Source: Photobacterium sp. GJ3 (GTDB lineage Bacteria; Pseudomonadota; Gammaproteobacteria; Enterobacterales; Vibrionaceae). From it: DNA of 64,000 nucleotides. Position numbers and translations under genes: made by a program. The stretch lies in NCBI RefSeq assembly GCF_018199995.1, contig NZ_CP073579.1, positions 1,426,001 through 1,490,000 on the forward strand. Reading direction: 5' to 3'. Below, in pieces: positions 47,514-56,899 of the stretch. Every line of letters begins with the position of its first letter. Positions within the stretch are counted from its first letter, which is position 1. A model generated the notes under the pieces. The model was not told where the DNA came from and did no database searches. It saw only the letters and a program-made list of their open reading frames with translations.

Positions 47514-49130
47514 ATGAAGCAGAAAATTTTCACAAAACTTCTTGTGGTTCCATTTACCTTATGCGTCTTGATGTTCCTGATGTTCTGGAATCAAATGTCT
47601 GGAAATCAAGGCACACTCAAAGCAATGAACTCGATTTATTTAGATCGTGTTATACCCCTTCAGCAATTGAAAAACATTTCTGATGCGTTTGCAGTTGATA
47701 TTGTTGATGCTTTTAATAAGTGGAATATTGGCCAGATATCTCAGCATGAGCTGGAAACCTCGGTCCTGACAGCGAAAGACGACGTTGAGCGAATTTGGAA
47801 TCAATACTATTCCACAACTTTAACCAACGAAGAAAAAAACATTGCAAATCAGCTTTCTGTAGAAATCAGAACCATCAAAAATAATCTGGTAAATCGACTG
47901 AAAGAAGCTGAAAAAAGACCGGAAACAGCCGATCAAATTTCCCGAGATGTTTACGCGTTAATTGACCCCTTGTCTAACCATATCGACACGCTGATCAATA
48001 TTCAGTTAAACACATCTGAGCAAATCTATCAGAAAAGCCAGGCACAATACGAAACGGATCTCATTCAGTCGATCCTGCTGTTAATCAGTGCCTGTATTCT
48101 GGGCTTTATCGTTGCATTTTGGATCATCCGGAAGGAACTACGTGTGTTACCCGAAATCACACGCGCTATCCAGAAAATGTCGAATGGTGATTTTACACCC
48201 AACACGATCACCACAGCGAACAATGAACTGGACATTATTTCATCGTCCCTGTACGCATTGCAGAAAAGCATCGTCAGCATCATTGAAGCCTCAGAAAACA
48301 TGTTGAGTCAGCTGGCCGTGAATCAAACCCAAATCTCTGAAGTGATTCGCAACAACTCCATTAATGCCGAACGTGAACTATCTGAAGTCGAACAAGTTGC
48401 CGCCGCAGCCACGCAACTGTCTTCCACCGCATCCGACGTCGCGCAAAATGCTCAATCGGCTGACACAACGACAGGCTCAGCGATTCAGGTGATCGTCGAC
48501 AGCACCCACACCCTGGAACGTTCCGATCAGATTGCCGAACGTGTGGGTCAGTCTATTCAGGAATCTGCGACCATTATCAACGAACTCAAAGTGCATTCCG
48601 ATAACATCAGCTCCGTGGTTGATGTGATTAACGGTATTTCTGAGCAAACCAACCTGCTGGCGCTGAATGCGGCCATTGAAGCCGCCAGGGCAGGAGAACA
48701 GGGACGCGGATTTGCCGTGGTTGCGGATGAAGTCCGGGCACTGGCTGCCAAAACGCAACAATCAACCATCCACATTCAGCAAATCATCAGCCAATTGCAG
48801 GCGCAATCCAAACGGGCCGATGATCACATGCAGCTGAACACGGAGCTGGTGACAGAATCTCAGACGAATACGCACGCCCTGTCGGAAGCATTTCAGATGA
48901 TCTCAGAACAAGTCTCGCAAATTTCCGACATGAACACTCTGGTTGCCACCGCCTCGGAAGAGCAATCTTCAGTGACCAGAGATATCTCGCAACGGCTGGA
49001 AGCCATCAGTCAGATCGTGCAGCAGAATACGGATAACGCGAACCAGACCAAGCTGGCCAATGATGATATTTCGGCCCTGACGCAGCGCCTCAGAAAGGAA
49101 ATGGCCTTCTTTCAGATCCATTCACACTAA
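47514..49130 (+). CDS. Methyl-accepting chemotaxis protein with helical-bundle sensor
   Basis: This 538-residue receptor has a first membrane helix at about 8-28, a periplasmic four-helix bundle (about 30-185) and a second helix near 186-206 ([19 protein letters not shown]). A HAMP region and the signalling hairpin ([32 protein letters not shown]) follow. The ligand is unknown. ATG at 47514 is chosen as it places the first membrane helix at the N-terminus ([14 protein letters not shown]). A terminator follows. Confidence 0.92.
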   Translation: MKQKIFTKLLVVPFTLCVLMFLMFWNQMSGNQGTLKAMNSIYLDRVIPLQQLKNISDAFAVDIVDAFNKWNIGQISQHELETSVLTAKDDVERIWNQYYSTTLTNEEKNIANQLSVEIRTIKNNLVNRLKEAEKRPETADQISRDVYALIDPLSNHIDTLINIQLNTSEQIYQKSQAQYETDLIQSILLLISACILGFIVAFWIIRKELRVLPEITRAIQKMSNGDFTPNTITTANNELDIISSSLYALQKSIVSIIEASENMLSQLAVNQTQISEVIRNNSINAERELSEVEQVAAAATQLSSTASDVAQNAQSADTTTGSAIQVIVDSTHTLERSDQIAERVGQSIQESATIINELKVHSDNISSVVDVINGISEQTNLLALNAAIEAARAGEQGRGFAVVADEVRALAAKTQQSTIHIQQIISQLQAQSKRADDHMQLNTELVTESQTNTHALSEAFQMISEQVSQISDMNTLVATASEEQSSVTRDISQRLEAISQIVQQNTDNANQTKLANDDISALTQRLRKEMAFFQIHSH

Positions 49131-49145
49131 CCCTCCAAACGAATT

Positions 49146-49172
49146 CAGGCCCGCTTCCGGGCCTGAGTTTTA
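49146..49172 (+). terminator. Intrinsic terminator after the chemoreceptor
   Basis: CAGGCCCG-cttc-CGGGCCTG is followed by AGTTTTAT, 15 bp after the stop. Confidence 0.85.
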
Positions 49173-49179
49173 TGAACCA

Positions 49180-50058
49180 TTAAAGTGGCTGACATCGCGG
49201 ACACGGTGGCTTGGGTGTGCCCGGTACACGGACATAGCCCAAGGACTGGCCATCGGTATATTTACCATCTGACAACGAAATGCTCACGCTGTTAATTCCC
49301 GGATTGGCGGGCGTGATGCTGATCGTCTGGCTGCCATTCAATGCACTGAGGCTAATCGAACGCGAAGTTGACTGACCATATAAGTCATCCCGAACCCGAA
49401 TCGTCAGGCGTGCATTGACACTCGTATCTTTGGCTGCGGTTGAATACTTGTCGATCAGATACTGGACATTGGCCTGAATTTTACCGGAAGCATGGGACGC
49501 GCTGGCACTGACAATTCTTGGTTTTTTCTGGACCCAGACCCCTTCAGCAGAGCACATGCCCCCAGCACGGTTGATCCATACCAGCCCATAACCATAAGTT
49601 CGGGAAAACTTCATATTCAGATAGGAGTTTGCATCCAGATTCGACTTATCTTTGCCCACATAACCAAACTCAGAGTTATTAAACCGAACGTAAGCATATC
49701 GGTCGAATAAATTTCCTTTGGCCCGGAACTCTTCATCCTGCAACACATGCTTTGGTACTTCCACGCGCAGGTAATCGAACGAATTAAACAGATTAATCAG
49801 GGCTTCAAAAAAGTTCGCGTATTCTTCCTGATTATAGTCAGTCTGATCCGGTTGAGAGGGGTCGGGATAAGTTTGGGGATCATTGTAAATATCATAACCA
49901 CTGTCAATCGCATTCCGGACATCCTGATACTGAACGTCATACGACTTCACACGACCATACTCACAGCCTGCCGGTAAATCAAACGAGCGCGCTTGGGTTG
50001 TCATCGACGTCACAGCCATTGTCAGTGCTGCGAAAGATAAAATCGATTTTCCTTTCAT
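49180..50058 (-). CDS. Secreted protein of unknown function
   Basis: This 292-residue protein has a signal peptide (cleavage likely after TTQARS) and no family I recognise. The N-terminal half is acidic and Tyr-rich (DVQYQDVRNAIDSGYDIYNDP). The C-terminal part looks like an Ig-type beta domain (NARLTIRVRDD, SISLSALNGSQTISITP, SVSISLSDGKY). It ends in a Cys pair (PCPRCQPL). A role outside the cell or as a periplasmic binding protein is possible. It stands alone, with an 8-bp inverted repeat (TCATCTGA/TCAGATGA, 50085-50119) upstream. Confidence 0.75.
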   Translation of the reverse strand: MKGKSILSFAALTMAVTSMTTQARSFDLPAGCEYGRVKSYDVQYQDVRNAIDSGYDIYNDPQTYPDPSQPDQTDYNQEEYANFFEALINLFNSFDYLRVEVPKHVLQDEEFRAKGNLFDRYAYVRFNNSEFGYVGKDKSNLDANSYLNMKFSRTYGYGLVWINRAGGMCSAEGVWVQKKPRIVSASASHASGKIQANVQYLIDKYSTAAKDTSVNARLTIRVRDDLYGQSTSRSISLSALNGSQTISITPANPGINSVSISLSDGKYTDGQSLGYVRVPGTPKPPCPRCQPL

Positions 50059-50372
50059 ATTTCAACTCCTTATTTTAAGAACTTTCATCTGACCTTTTGA
50101 TGATGAATCAATCAGATGAGTTCAGGAGAGAAACAGAGATCATCCATACCAGACAAGCCTGAACGACAGTGAATGAGATATAGCCAGCATGAATATTATG
50201 TTTATTGCATATCAATCAGATTGCACTTAGGTATCACTCGCAGAAAGAGCAGCATATCGTCATTTCTCCACATCAGTTCTTGATCTGTTTTCGTAGTAAA
50301 ACAGCAAAACGAGACACGTTTTCTGCACTGACCTGTTCGATACTCAACCCAAAAGAAAACAGGGATATCCCG
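50059..50372. promoter_or_regulatory. Divergent gap before the secreted protein and the hydrolase
   Basis: This 314-bp gap holds no supported gene. It contains the inverted repeat TCATCTGA (50085-50092) / TCAGATGA (50112-50119), close to the secreted-protein start and thus a possible operator. Confidence 0.4.
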
Positions 50373-51470
50373 ATGAATGCGCTGAAAATCCTCTTGCTGC
50401 TCTGCTCCTGTCTGATATCCGGCTGCTTTTCAGAAGAAAAAATCACCTTTCAAAGTGGCGAGAACCAATTATCCGGAGTGTTCCTGCATCCGACCAATCA
50501 TCACCCCAGTAAGGCCGTCCTCCTTTTTGTCCATGGCGACGGCGCAATGCCTTTTGATGCGGAAGGATATTATCCTCTCATTTGGGATCAGCTCCGGGCG
50601 GAAGGATACTCCATATTGAGCTGGGATAAACCGGGCATCGGAGAGTCGACAGGCAACTGGCTGGATCAGTCGATGGCAGACAGACAAAACGAAGTGCTGG
50701 CAGCCATTCGATGGGTTCAGTCCCGATATCATTTCACCTCACAAACGACCGGGATCATTGGATTCAGCCAAGCCGGTTGGGTTTTGCCTGCACTGGCAAC
50801 CCATGCCAAAGCACACATCGGATTCATGGTCGGTATTGGCTTTGCCACGAACTGGATCGAACAAAGCCGGTATTACACGCGTATCCAGCAGCAAGAAGCT
50901 GGGGCGACTGCCACTGACATCCAGGCTGCACTCAGTGCATATGATCAGGAAATTGCACTGCTGCATCAACGCCCGAGTTACGCGGATTACCGGAGAATAA
51001 TGGGCAATGCTGCAATGCCGGAACCGCGGTATCCGTTTGTCCTGAAAAATTTAGACGCCGATGCAAAAGCGGATTATGAAGAGCTGGAAATACCGACGCT
51101 GCTGATGTGGGGCGAGCATGATCTGAATGTTGATGCTGCCCTTGAATATCAGCGGCAACAGCGCCTCAGCAATGTGTCGGTCACTGCCACCCTCATCCCA
51201 CTCGCCAATCATGGGCTGCTGCATACGCACCACTTTCCCCACCAGAAGATGGGCATCAGGGATCTGCTAAAGCTGTATTGGCTCGGACAGCAAGCATTTG
51301 CGCCTGGCGCACTCGATACACTGACAGACTGGCTCAATCAGCAATCGCTCGGGGCCAAACAAGCCTCCTGGCTGAACTTATTGAATGTGCCGCCACCGCT
51401 GACAGCTGGTCGTTTCTTCACAACCCCTGCATCGGTTCTATCTGAACCTTTACAGCAAGAGATCCCCTGA
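50373..51470 (+). CDS. Alpha/beta-hydrolase lipoprotein
   Basis: This 365-residue protein has a lipoprotein signal (lipobox ISGC, Cys at residue 18) followed by an alpha/beta-hydrolase: VLLFVHGDGAMPFD (oxyanion strand), SWDKPGIGESTG, nucleophile Ser in GFSQAGW, acid Asp in WGEHDLNVD, and His in NHGLLHTH. The nucleophile elbow has Ala rather than Gly at the fifth place, a known variant. Esterase or peptidase activity is plausible; the substrate is unknown. ATG at 50373 with AGGGAT is chosen. The stop overlaps the next gene (TGATG), so it is coupled to the AraC-GyrI-like regulator. Confidence 0.85.
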   Translation: MNALKILLLLCSCLISGCFSEEKITFQSGENQLSGVFLHPTNHHPSKAVLLFVHGDGAMPFDAEGYYPLIWDQLRAEGYSILSWDKPGIGESTGNWLDQSMADRQNEVLAAIRWVQSRYHFTSQTTGIIGFSQAGWVLPALATHAKAHIGFMVGIGFATNWIEQSRYYTRIQQQEAGATATDIQAALSAYDQEIALLHQRPSYADYRRIMGNAAMPEPRYPFVLKNLDADAKADYEELEIPTLLMWGEHDLNVDAALEYQRQQRLSNVSVTATLIPLANHGLLHTHHFPHQKMGIRDLLKLYWLGQQAFAPGALDTLTDWLNQQSLGAKQASWLNLLNVPPPLTAGRFFTTPASVLSEPLQQEIP

Positions 51471-52507
51471 TGCTTGATCAACCATGCAAGACCGTGCATG
51501 CTTTTGTGACCATTCACAATGCCTTTTCTGCCATGGAACAGCATCTACATCATGCCCACCCTTTGTCCAACTTGCATGAAATCGTGCCGGAAAACGCTTT
51601 ACTTACCTTGATGCCAGCGCATTTGCGTCACCGGTTCGAAACCGCTTTGCAACTGATGCATCAGTCGCTGGCGGAACCCTTGTCCTGGGAAACCATTGCG
51701 CAGCGCAGCGCGATCTCCCCCTTTCATTTTCACCGTCAATTCACGCAGTTGTTCCATGAAACACCGGGACAATATCTGAACCGACTCAGGCTGCAATTCG
51801 CCGTATCCAGATTACTCACCGTGCCACAAGCCTCTGTCACAGACATTGCGCTGAGCGCGGGCTTTTCGTCCTCTCAGGCGCTTGCCAAGGCATTAAAACG
51901 CGAAACCGGCTTTCAGCCAAAACAGGTCAAATTATTGGGGGCGCAGGGTACTCCTGAAGAAACCATGGCATTCCTTGCGAAACTGGCCCACCCCAGCCAG
52001 CGTTTTTCCAGCGGACAGACACCTCAATCACTGGAACAACAACTCGCAGCCACCATGCCCTGTGAATTGCTCTGGTTTCCCGCCCGAGGGATATCCCGGC
52101 CAGTGACCCACCGGGGCAACTGGACCCATTTTCATGAACACTTTGGTGCACGCACTGCAAAGATGCTTTGTGCGACGCCGATCTCCCAACTTGAACGCAG
52201 CTGGCAGGATATGAGCGCCAGCTTTGGACTCTGGCGCATGCCTCCAGAAACAGGAGATGATGTGATTGAAGCGGGACACTATTTGTGCAGTCAGGTACGC
52301 GTTGCTTCCGAAATAGCGTATCTGAAAGCCATCGAGTCTCTCTTTCAGATTGCAGAAAATCTGGGATACGAAATCAACACTTCTGGCTGCCTTCTCGAAA
52401 CCTTGCTGGAAATGGATACCGATTTTGCCGGATATGCAATTTTTTACTTTCAGATTCCGGTTGAATCGCCTGATGCAGAGCGTTTTCCAAACGGACAGAC
52501 ACCTTAG
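51470..52507 (+). CDS. AraC-type regulator with C-terminal GyrI-like ligand domain
   Basis: This 345-residue protein has a helix-turn-helix pair at about residues 70-155 (SWETIAQRSAISPFHFHRQF, VTDIALSAGFSSSQALAKALKRETG) and a C-terminal GyrI-like domain (from about 190) as in multidrug-sensing regulators such as Rob. Its start overlaps the hydrolase stop, so it probably controls that gene. The last residues (RFPNGQTP) and the stop lie in the first copy of a 48-bp repeat, so the original C-terminus may have been replaced by repeat sequence. Confidence 0.88.
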   Translation: MLDQPCKTVHAFVTIHNAFSAMEQHLHHAHPLSNLHEIVPENALLTLMPAHLRHRFETALQLMHQSLAEPLSWETIAQRSAISPFHFHRQFTQLFHETPGQYLNRLRLQFAVSRLLTVPQASVTDIALSAGFSSSQALAKALKRETGFQPKQVKLLGAQGTPEETMAFLAKLAHPSQRFSSGQTPQSLEQQLAATMPCELLWFPARGISRPVTHRGNWTHFHEHFGARTAKMLCATPISQLERSWQDMSASFGLWRMPPETGDDVIEAGHYLCSQVRVASEIAYLKAIESLFQIAENLGYEINTSGCLLETLLEMDTDFAGYAIFYFQIPVESPDAERFPNGQTP

Positions 52508-52575
52508 TCAACTGGTGGCATCCTTTAGCGTTTTCCAAACGGACAGACACCTTAGTCAACTGGTGGCATCCTTTA
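52480..52575. repeat. Two exact tandem copies of a 48-bp unit
   Basis: The 48-bp unit 52480-52527, beginning gcgttttccaaacggacag, is repeated exactly at 52528-52575. Each copy carries one GGACAGACAC motif of the REP family nearby. The AraC-GyrI stop codon lies in the first copy. Confidence 0.95.
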
Positions 52576-52740
52576 GGACAGACACGTCGCTTTCCAAGAG
52601 AGCGTCCTCTGGGACAGACATAGTTAAATATCATCCTCGGCATACACCGGGACAGGCATCATTAAACATCGCTCCATTATATAAGGATAGAAGTGCCTGT
52701 CCGTTTGATTGTGTTCCAAGCGGACAGACACATTAAAAAA
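52576..52740. repeat. REP-like palindromes on the left of the Y1 transposase
   Basis: GGACAGACAC motifs at 52576, 52612 and 52721 and inverted GTGCCTGTCC at 52693 occur in close order. GTGCCTGTCCG (52693-52703) and CGGACAGACAC (52721-52731) form a stem, the likely hairpin unit mobilised by the neighbouring transposase. From 52741 to 52926 nothing further was seen. Confidence 0.75.
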
Positions 52741-52926
52741 AGAAGGGTTCAATTTCCGTCAATCCCAACGGAAACACTGTTTGAAGCTCATGGAAATAGC
52801 AATTGAATTGATTTTCTAAATCAATCATCAGGCTGCTTTTATCCCGCTTCATTTAAAGGCGAGTGAGATCATTGTCGCGCGGAGCAAGGTTTGATTTGTT
52901 AGGGATTCTGGCTGATCTGAGCTGCT

Positions 52927-53883
52927 TTACGGAATTTGTAATCCCGTTCTCCGCTGTCGATTCAATGATGGCAAGGCCGATTGAATGGCAGCAGGGGAGC
53001 CAATGAGTGCACCTTTCTCGATTTGTGTACAGATTTTCAACCATGTCTGATGATTCAAGCCGAGTCGTGCCAGAATGGGCTGTTGCCTTGATTCAATTTG
53101 GCCATGTTTGCCCGCTTTGATTTGCCGCCCGGTCCAGTCGAGGAGTTTCAGATAATCCAACAAGCGGAACGGGAGTCCGTCCGGCATGTCTTTTCTCGGA
53201 TTTCCAGCGAAAGGAAACAGAGAAGGTGCAGAGGCTTTCGTTTGTCGAAGTGATTCAATCCGTGTTTTTACCGATGTAAAGTCGGATGTTTCCGGTGTCT
53301 CAGCAACCCCGGCCCGAACCGGGTTCAAGTCGACATAGGCCATGGCGGCGGCCAACGCTTTATCATCCAGCAACGCCTGACTTTTGAAACGACCTTCCCA
53401 AAAGTGACCCGTACAATCGTCTTCTCGATTGGCTTCACTGGCAATGAATTGATTGAGAAGCCGCATGAACCAACTAATGGAGCAGAGTCTTTCCCGCCAG
53501 GTTCGGATGATTGCGAGGCATGCCTTTTGCTCAGACTTCGATGAAATTTCCCCCTTTAAGTACCGCTGAATCAGTACCGGCGCCTGGTGCAACGTGAGCC
53601 AGCGCTGAATGACCTCGTATTCAGAAAGTTGATGGACTCGCTTGGTGTTGATATGCAGCACTAAATGATAGTGATTACTCATGATTGCGTAAGCACAAAC
53701 ATCAATGCAAAAGACGCTGGCAATCCGCTTCAATCGCTTTTCGACCCAGCCGCGACGGTGTTCATAGCTCGTCTGAGTCAACTCATCGTACCCGCAAAGA
53801 AAAGAGCGACGGACACACCGAGAAACACAATGGTAATAGGGCGTTGCTTCGACACTGATCAGTTGGCTGCGTGCTGTGGTCAT
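52927..53883 (-). CDS. REP-associated Y1 transposase (RAYT, IS200-like)
   Basis: This 318-residue protein carries the HUH-type motif NHYHLVLH (about residue 70) and the catalytic Tyr in MAYVDLNPVRAG, as in TnpA-REP proteins. These single-copy, domesticated-type transposases cut and spread REP palindromes rather than themselves. The opening (ISVEATPYYHCVSRCVRRSF) is typical of the long Vibrio/Shewanella branch. GGACAGACAC-type motifs flank it on both sides. No inverted terminal repeats are seen. Confidence 0.93.
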   Translation of the reverse strand: MTTARSQLISVEATPYYHCVSRCVRRSFLCGYDELTQTSYEHRRGWVEKRLKRIASVFCIDVCAYAIMSNHYHLVLHINTKRVHQLSEYEVIQRWLTLHQAPVLIQRYLKGEISSKSEQKACLAIIRTWRERLCSISWFMRLLNQFIASEANREDDCTGHFWEGRFKSQALLDDKALAAAMAYVDLNPVRAGVAETPETSDFTSVKTRIESLRQTKASAPSLFPFAGNPRKDMPDGLPFRLLDYLKLLDWTGRQIKAGKHGQIESRQQPILARLGLNHQTWLKICTQIEKGALIGSPAAIQSALPSLNRQRRTGLQIP

Positions 53884-54009
53884 AGTTTTTCATCGAATAG
53901 GACTGGATGCATAAACAGTATTTCAGTTTGGCACTCTGGGAAAGATGCAAATGATGAAGACGAGAATTCGGTCTGAAATTGATGAAAATGATAGAGGTGT
54001 TTTTTGCTT

Positions 54010-54190
54010 GAGGTACTTAAGATGCCTGTCCTCACTCAAGTAAAGCGGGACAGTCACCCATAGAATTACCATCAACCATCAAACAGGACAGTCACCCCAT
54101 AGAATTGAAGGCCCAGGCAAAGCTCAATGATTAACTGTCTGTCCGCCCATCTGTCCCAGAGAGAAAACCGCCGTCTGTCCTCCAGTTCCT
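54010..54190. repeat. REP-like motifs on the right of the Y1 transposase
   Basis: CTGTCC and GGACAG cores occur at 54025 (gcctgtcc), 54049 (gggacagtcaccca), 54084 (aggacagtcacccc), 54138-54160 (ctgtccgcccatctgtccc) and 54174. The two ggacagtcaccc copies with catagaatt downstream are near repeats. The gap from 53884 to 54194 holds no gene. Confidence 0.7.
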
Positions 54191-54194
54191 CCCT

Positions 54195-55922
54195 TCAAAT
54201 AGCCACAATATGATGCTGAGACACATGGCGATACTCAGGTGGCTGAACTTCACTGGACACCGGATGGATGGGATCAGGGATCTGATGCTGTGACAAGACT
54301 AACGATAGATCTCGCTTCACACGAACATCCGCAATCGGTACAGCTTGCATCAGACGTTGCGTGTAAGTGTGCTGAGGGGCGTGTAACACTTCATCTCTGG
54401 GTCCCATCTCAACAATTCTGCCTGAATACATCACCGCGACGCGATGACTCACCTGTTCTATCACAGCCATGTCATGTGAAATAAACAGAAAACTGAGCTG
54501 GAGCTCTTGTTGTAACCGCCCAAGTAACTCAAGCACTTGGGCCTGAACAGAGACATCAAGAGCAGACACCGATTCGTCGGCAATCACCAGTTTAGGCTGA
54601 GAGGCAATCGCGCGTGCAATACCAATGCGTTGGCGTTGGCCGCCAGAAAATTGGTGTGGATAGCGATCAAGCATATCCGGAGAAAGTTCCACCTGCGCCA
54701 TTAAAGCTGCAGCATGGTCACGCACTTCATGCTTTGAACAAATATTGTGGATTAACAGTGGCTCTCGCAGCAGCTGAAAAATACTTTTTCTCGGATTGAG
54801 TGAGCTGTACGGGTCTTGAAAGATCATTTGGATATCTTTGCGCACCGCCATGAAAGCATCACCTTTCAGACCGTTAAGTTCTGTGCCGTTCAGCATCGCA
54901 CTACCGGAAAATGGCACCATGTTCATGAGTGCTTTTCCTGTGGTTGATTTCCCGCAGCCACTTTCTCCGACAATGCCCAGTGTTTCTCCCCGTGCAAGAG
55001 AGAAACTGACACCATCGACCGCACGAACCTGATAACGCTCACGAGCCCAAAAGGGGGCATCCAAGTCAAAATGTACCGACAGATTGTCCACTTCGAGCAG
55101 CGGGTCAGGCTTCTCAATCGCTGTCATCGTTGGCGCGTTTCCAAGTTTTGGAACCGCTGCTAACAGTTTTTGGGTATATGCCGCTTGGGGTGACGTAAAC
55201 AGGGTTTCAACATCGCTGTACTCTTCCACGTTGCCACGGTTCATGACCACAACCTGATTGGCCATTTCGGCAACAACACCCATATCGTGCGTGATCATGA
55301 TGACACCGGCATTGAAATCGGCTTTCAATTCATTCAGTAAACTTAGGATTTGGGCTTGAATCGTGACATCAAGGGCGGTTGTGGGTTCATCGGCAATCAG
55401 GATTTTCGGCTGCCCGACCAAAGCAATCGCGATCATGATGCGTTGCAGCATCCCGCCGGACATTTCATGCGGATATTGCGAGAAACGTTTTTCTGCACGA
55501 GGGACTTTCACGGCATCGAGCAATGCAATCGCTTCTTTTCTAGCTTGAGCAGCAGAAACCTTCCGGTGCGCTTGAATCGCTTCCACAATCTGCTGGCCAG
55601 CCGTCATAATTGGGTTGAGCGACATCATGGGATCTTGAAAAATCATCGCAATCTCATGGCCACGCAACCGTTGCATTTGTGCTTCTGACTGAAGCAGCAA
55701 GTCTTTTTCACCAAAGAGAATCTTACCGCTGCTTACCTGGGCAACCTGAGGCAATAACCTCATGATGGCAAGGCTGGTCAACGACTTCCCACTCCCTGAT
55801 TCTCCGGCAATACAGAGCGTTTCCTGCTCGGAAAGGGTGAACGACAAATCGTTCACCACAGGTTGAGTCAGAGGATTGTTTCCGATTCGGATGGTTAGGT
55901 TTTCAACCGACAATAACGGCAT
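54195..55922 (-). CDS. Dual ATPase of a peptide/amide-type ABC importer (DppD-DppF fusion)
   Basis: This 575-residue protein has two nucleotide-binding domains. The first has Walker A GESGSGKS (40-47), signature MSGGMLQR and DEPTTALD. The second has Walker A GESGCGKS, signature FSGGQRQR and DESVSALD. Such fusions (as in GsiA or YejF) power peptide or nickel-type importers. It is the last gene of the seven-gene unit, 18 bp after the formamidase stop, and serves the two permeases and binding protein encoded upstream. The cargo may be an amide or small peptide, judged by the neighbours. Confidence 0.93.
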   Translation of the reverse strand: MPLLSVENLTIRIGNNPLTQPVVNDLSFTLSEQETLCIAGESGSGKSLTSLAIMRLLPQVAQVSSGKILFGEKDLLLQSEAQMQRLRGHEIAMIFQDPMMSLNPIMTAGQQIVEAIQAHRKVSAAQARKEAIALLDAVKVPRAEKRFSQYPHEMSGGMLQRIMIAIALVGQPKILIADEPTTALDVTIQAQILSLLNELKADFNAGVIMITHDMGVVAEMANQVVVMNRGNVEEYSDVETLFTSPQAAYTQKLLAAVPKLGNAPTMTAIEKPDPLLEVDNLSVHFDLDAPFWARERYQVRAVDGVSFSLARGETLGIVGESGCGKSTTGKALMNMVPFSGSAMLNGTELNGLKGDAFMAVRKDIQMIFQDPYSSLNPRKSIFQLLREPLLIHNICSKHEVRDHAAALMAQVELSPDMLDRYPHQFSGGQRQRIGIARAIASQPKLVIADESVSALDVSVQAQVLELLGRLQQELQLSFLFISHDMAVIEQVSHRVAVMYSGRIVEMGPRDEVLHAPQHTYTQRLMQAVPIADVRVKRDLSLVLSQHQIPDPIHPVSSEVQPPEYRHVSQHHIVAI

Positions 55923-55940
55923 ATCATTTCCTCTTCCGAT

Positions 55941-56899
55941 TCAGTCGAACACGATGTTTGGGAAGTAGAAACTGACGAGCCAGTTCGGCATGTCGACAAT
56001 CTCACTGATTCGAAGATCACCGCAGACAGAGCACAGCATGTAAGCGTCTTCTGGACTGAGATGATGCAGGCGGCAAAGGTGCTCAATCATCTGGCTGACG
56101 GCGATCCTGGCCCCTTCCATTAAATCAGGGTGAGCACCCGTAGTCACCATATAACCTTGACCGTCTAAATGACGAGAAACAGGGCCTGGCGTGGTGAAAA
56201 ATGGCATCTTCAACGGTTTATTCTTAATCAGATCGACCGTCATCACCACATTCATCGGGCTTTCAATCGCGGTGCCGCACACTTCACCATCTCCCTGTGC
56301 TGCATGGGTGTCGCCCACAGAGAGTAAGGCCCCTCAACCGCCACGGGGAGATAAAGCGTTGTCCCGGCAGACAGATCTCGGATGTCCATATTTCCGCCAA
56401 CATGCCGTGGCGGAACGACAGAATGGACACCTGGCTCCGCCAATGCCAGTCCGATTGTGCCAGCAAAGGGCTTGAGAGGCACTTTGGCATGCTTCCCGAA
56501 GGCTGCCGGCGAGCATGTATTTTTATCATAGGACCATAAAGCAAGTGCCGGAGATTGAAACTGGTCTGCCAGCAGGCCGAACCCCGGGATGTTTGCGGTC
56601 CAGCCAAAACCACTGGGTTTGAATTCTTCAATGGTCAGCCGAATGACATCCCCGGGTTTCGCCCCATCAATAAAGATGGGGCCAGTCACCGGATTAATTT
56701 GACCAAAGTCGAGGTTGGCAATATCTGCAGCGGTCGACTGGGCATGTAGCTGTCCGCTCGCGCTGTCTTTACATTCAAATTCCAACGTCGTGCCTGGTAT
56801 CACCTGACTCACTGGCTGAATACTGTTGTCCCAGCCATGGTGATGGTGAACACTGTGAATGGTTTTGATCAAGTGATCGTGGGAGTTGTTATTGCACAT
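55941..56899 (-). pseudogene. Acetamidase/formamidase family enzyme, frameshifted
   Basis: FmdA/AmdA-type amidases release ammonia from formamide or acetamide. The N-terminal frame (56899-56252) has HHHHGWDNSI..., GPIFIDGAKPGDVIRLTI and PPRHVGGNMDIRDL. The C-terminal frame (to 55941) has GDTHAAQGDGEVCGTAIE and SPEDAYMLCSVCGDLRI. They fuse as LPVAVEGALLSVGDTHAAQG when one G is added to the GGGG run (56330-56333), for 319 residues, the normal family length. Its start overlaps the binding-protein stop. The change is the same kind of one-G loss seen in the bcs genes, so a sequencing error must be excluded before calling it a dead gene. Confidence 0.88.
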
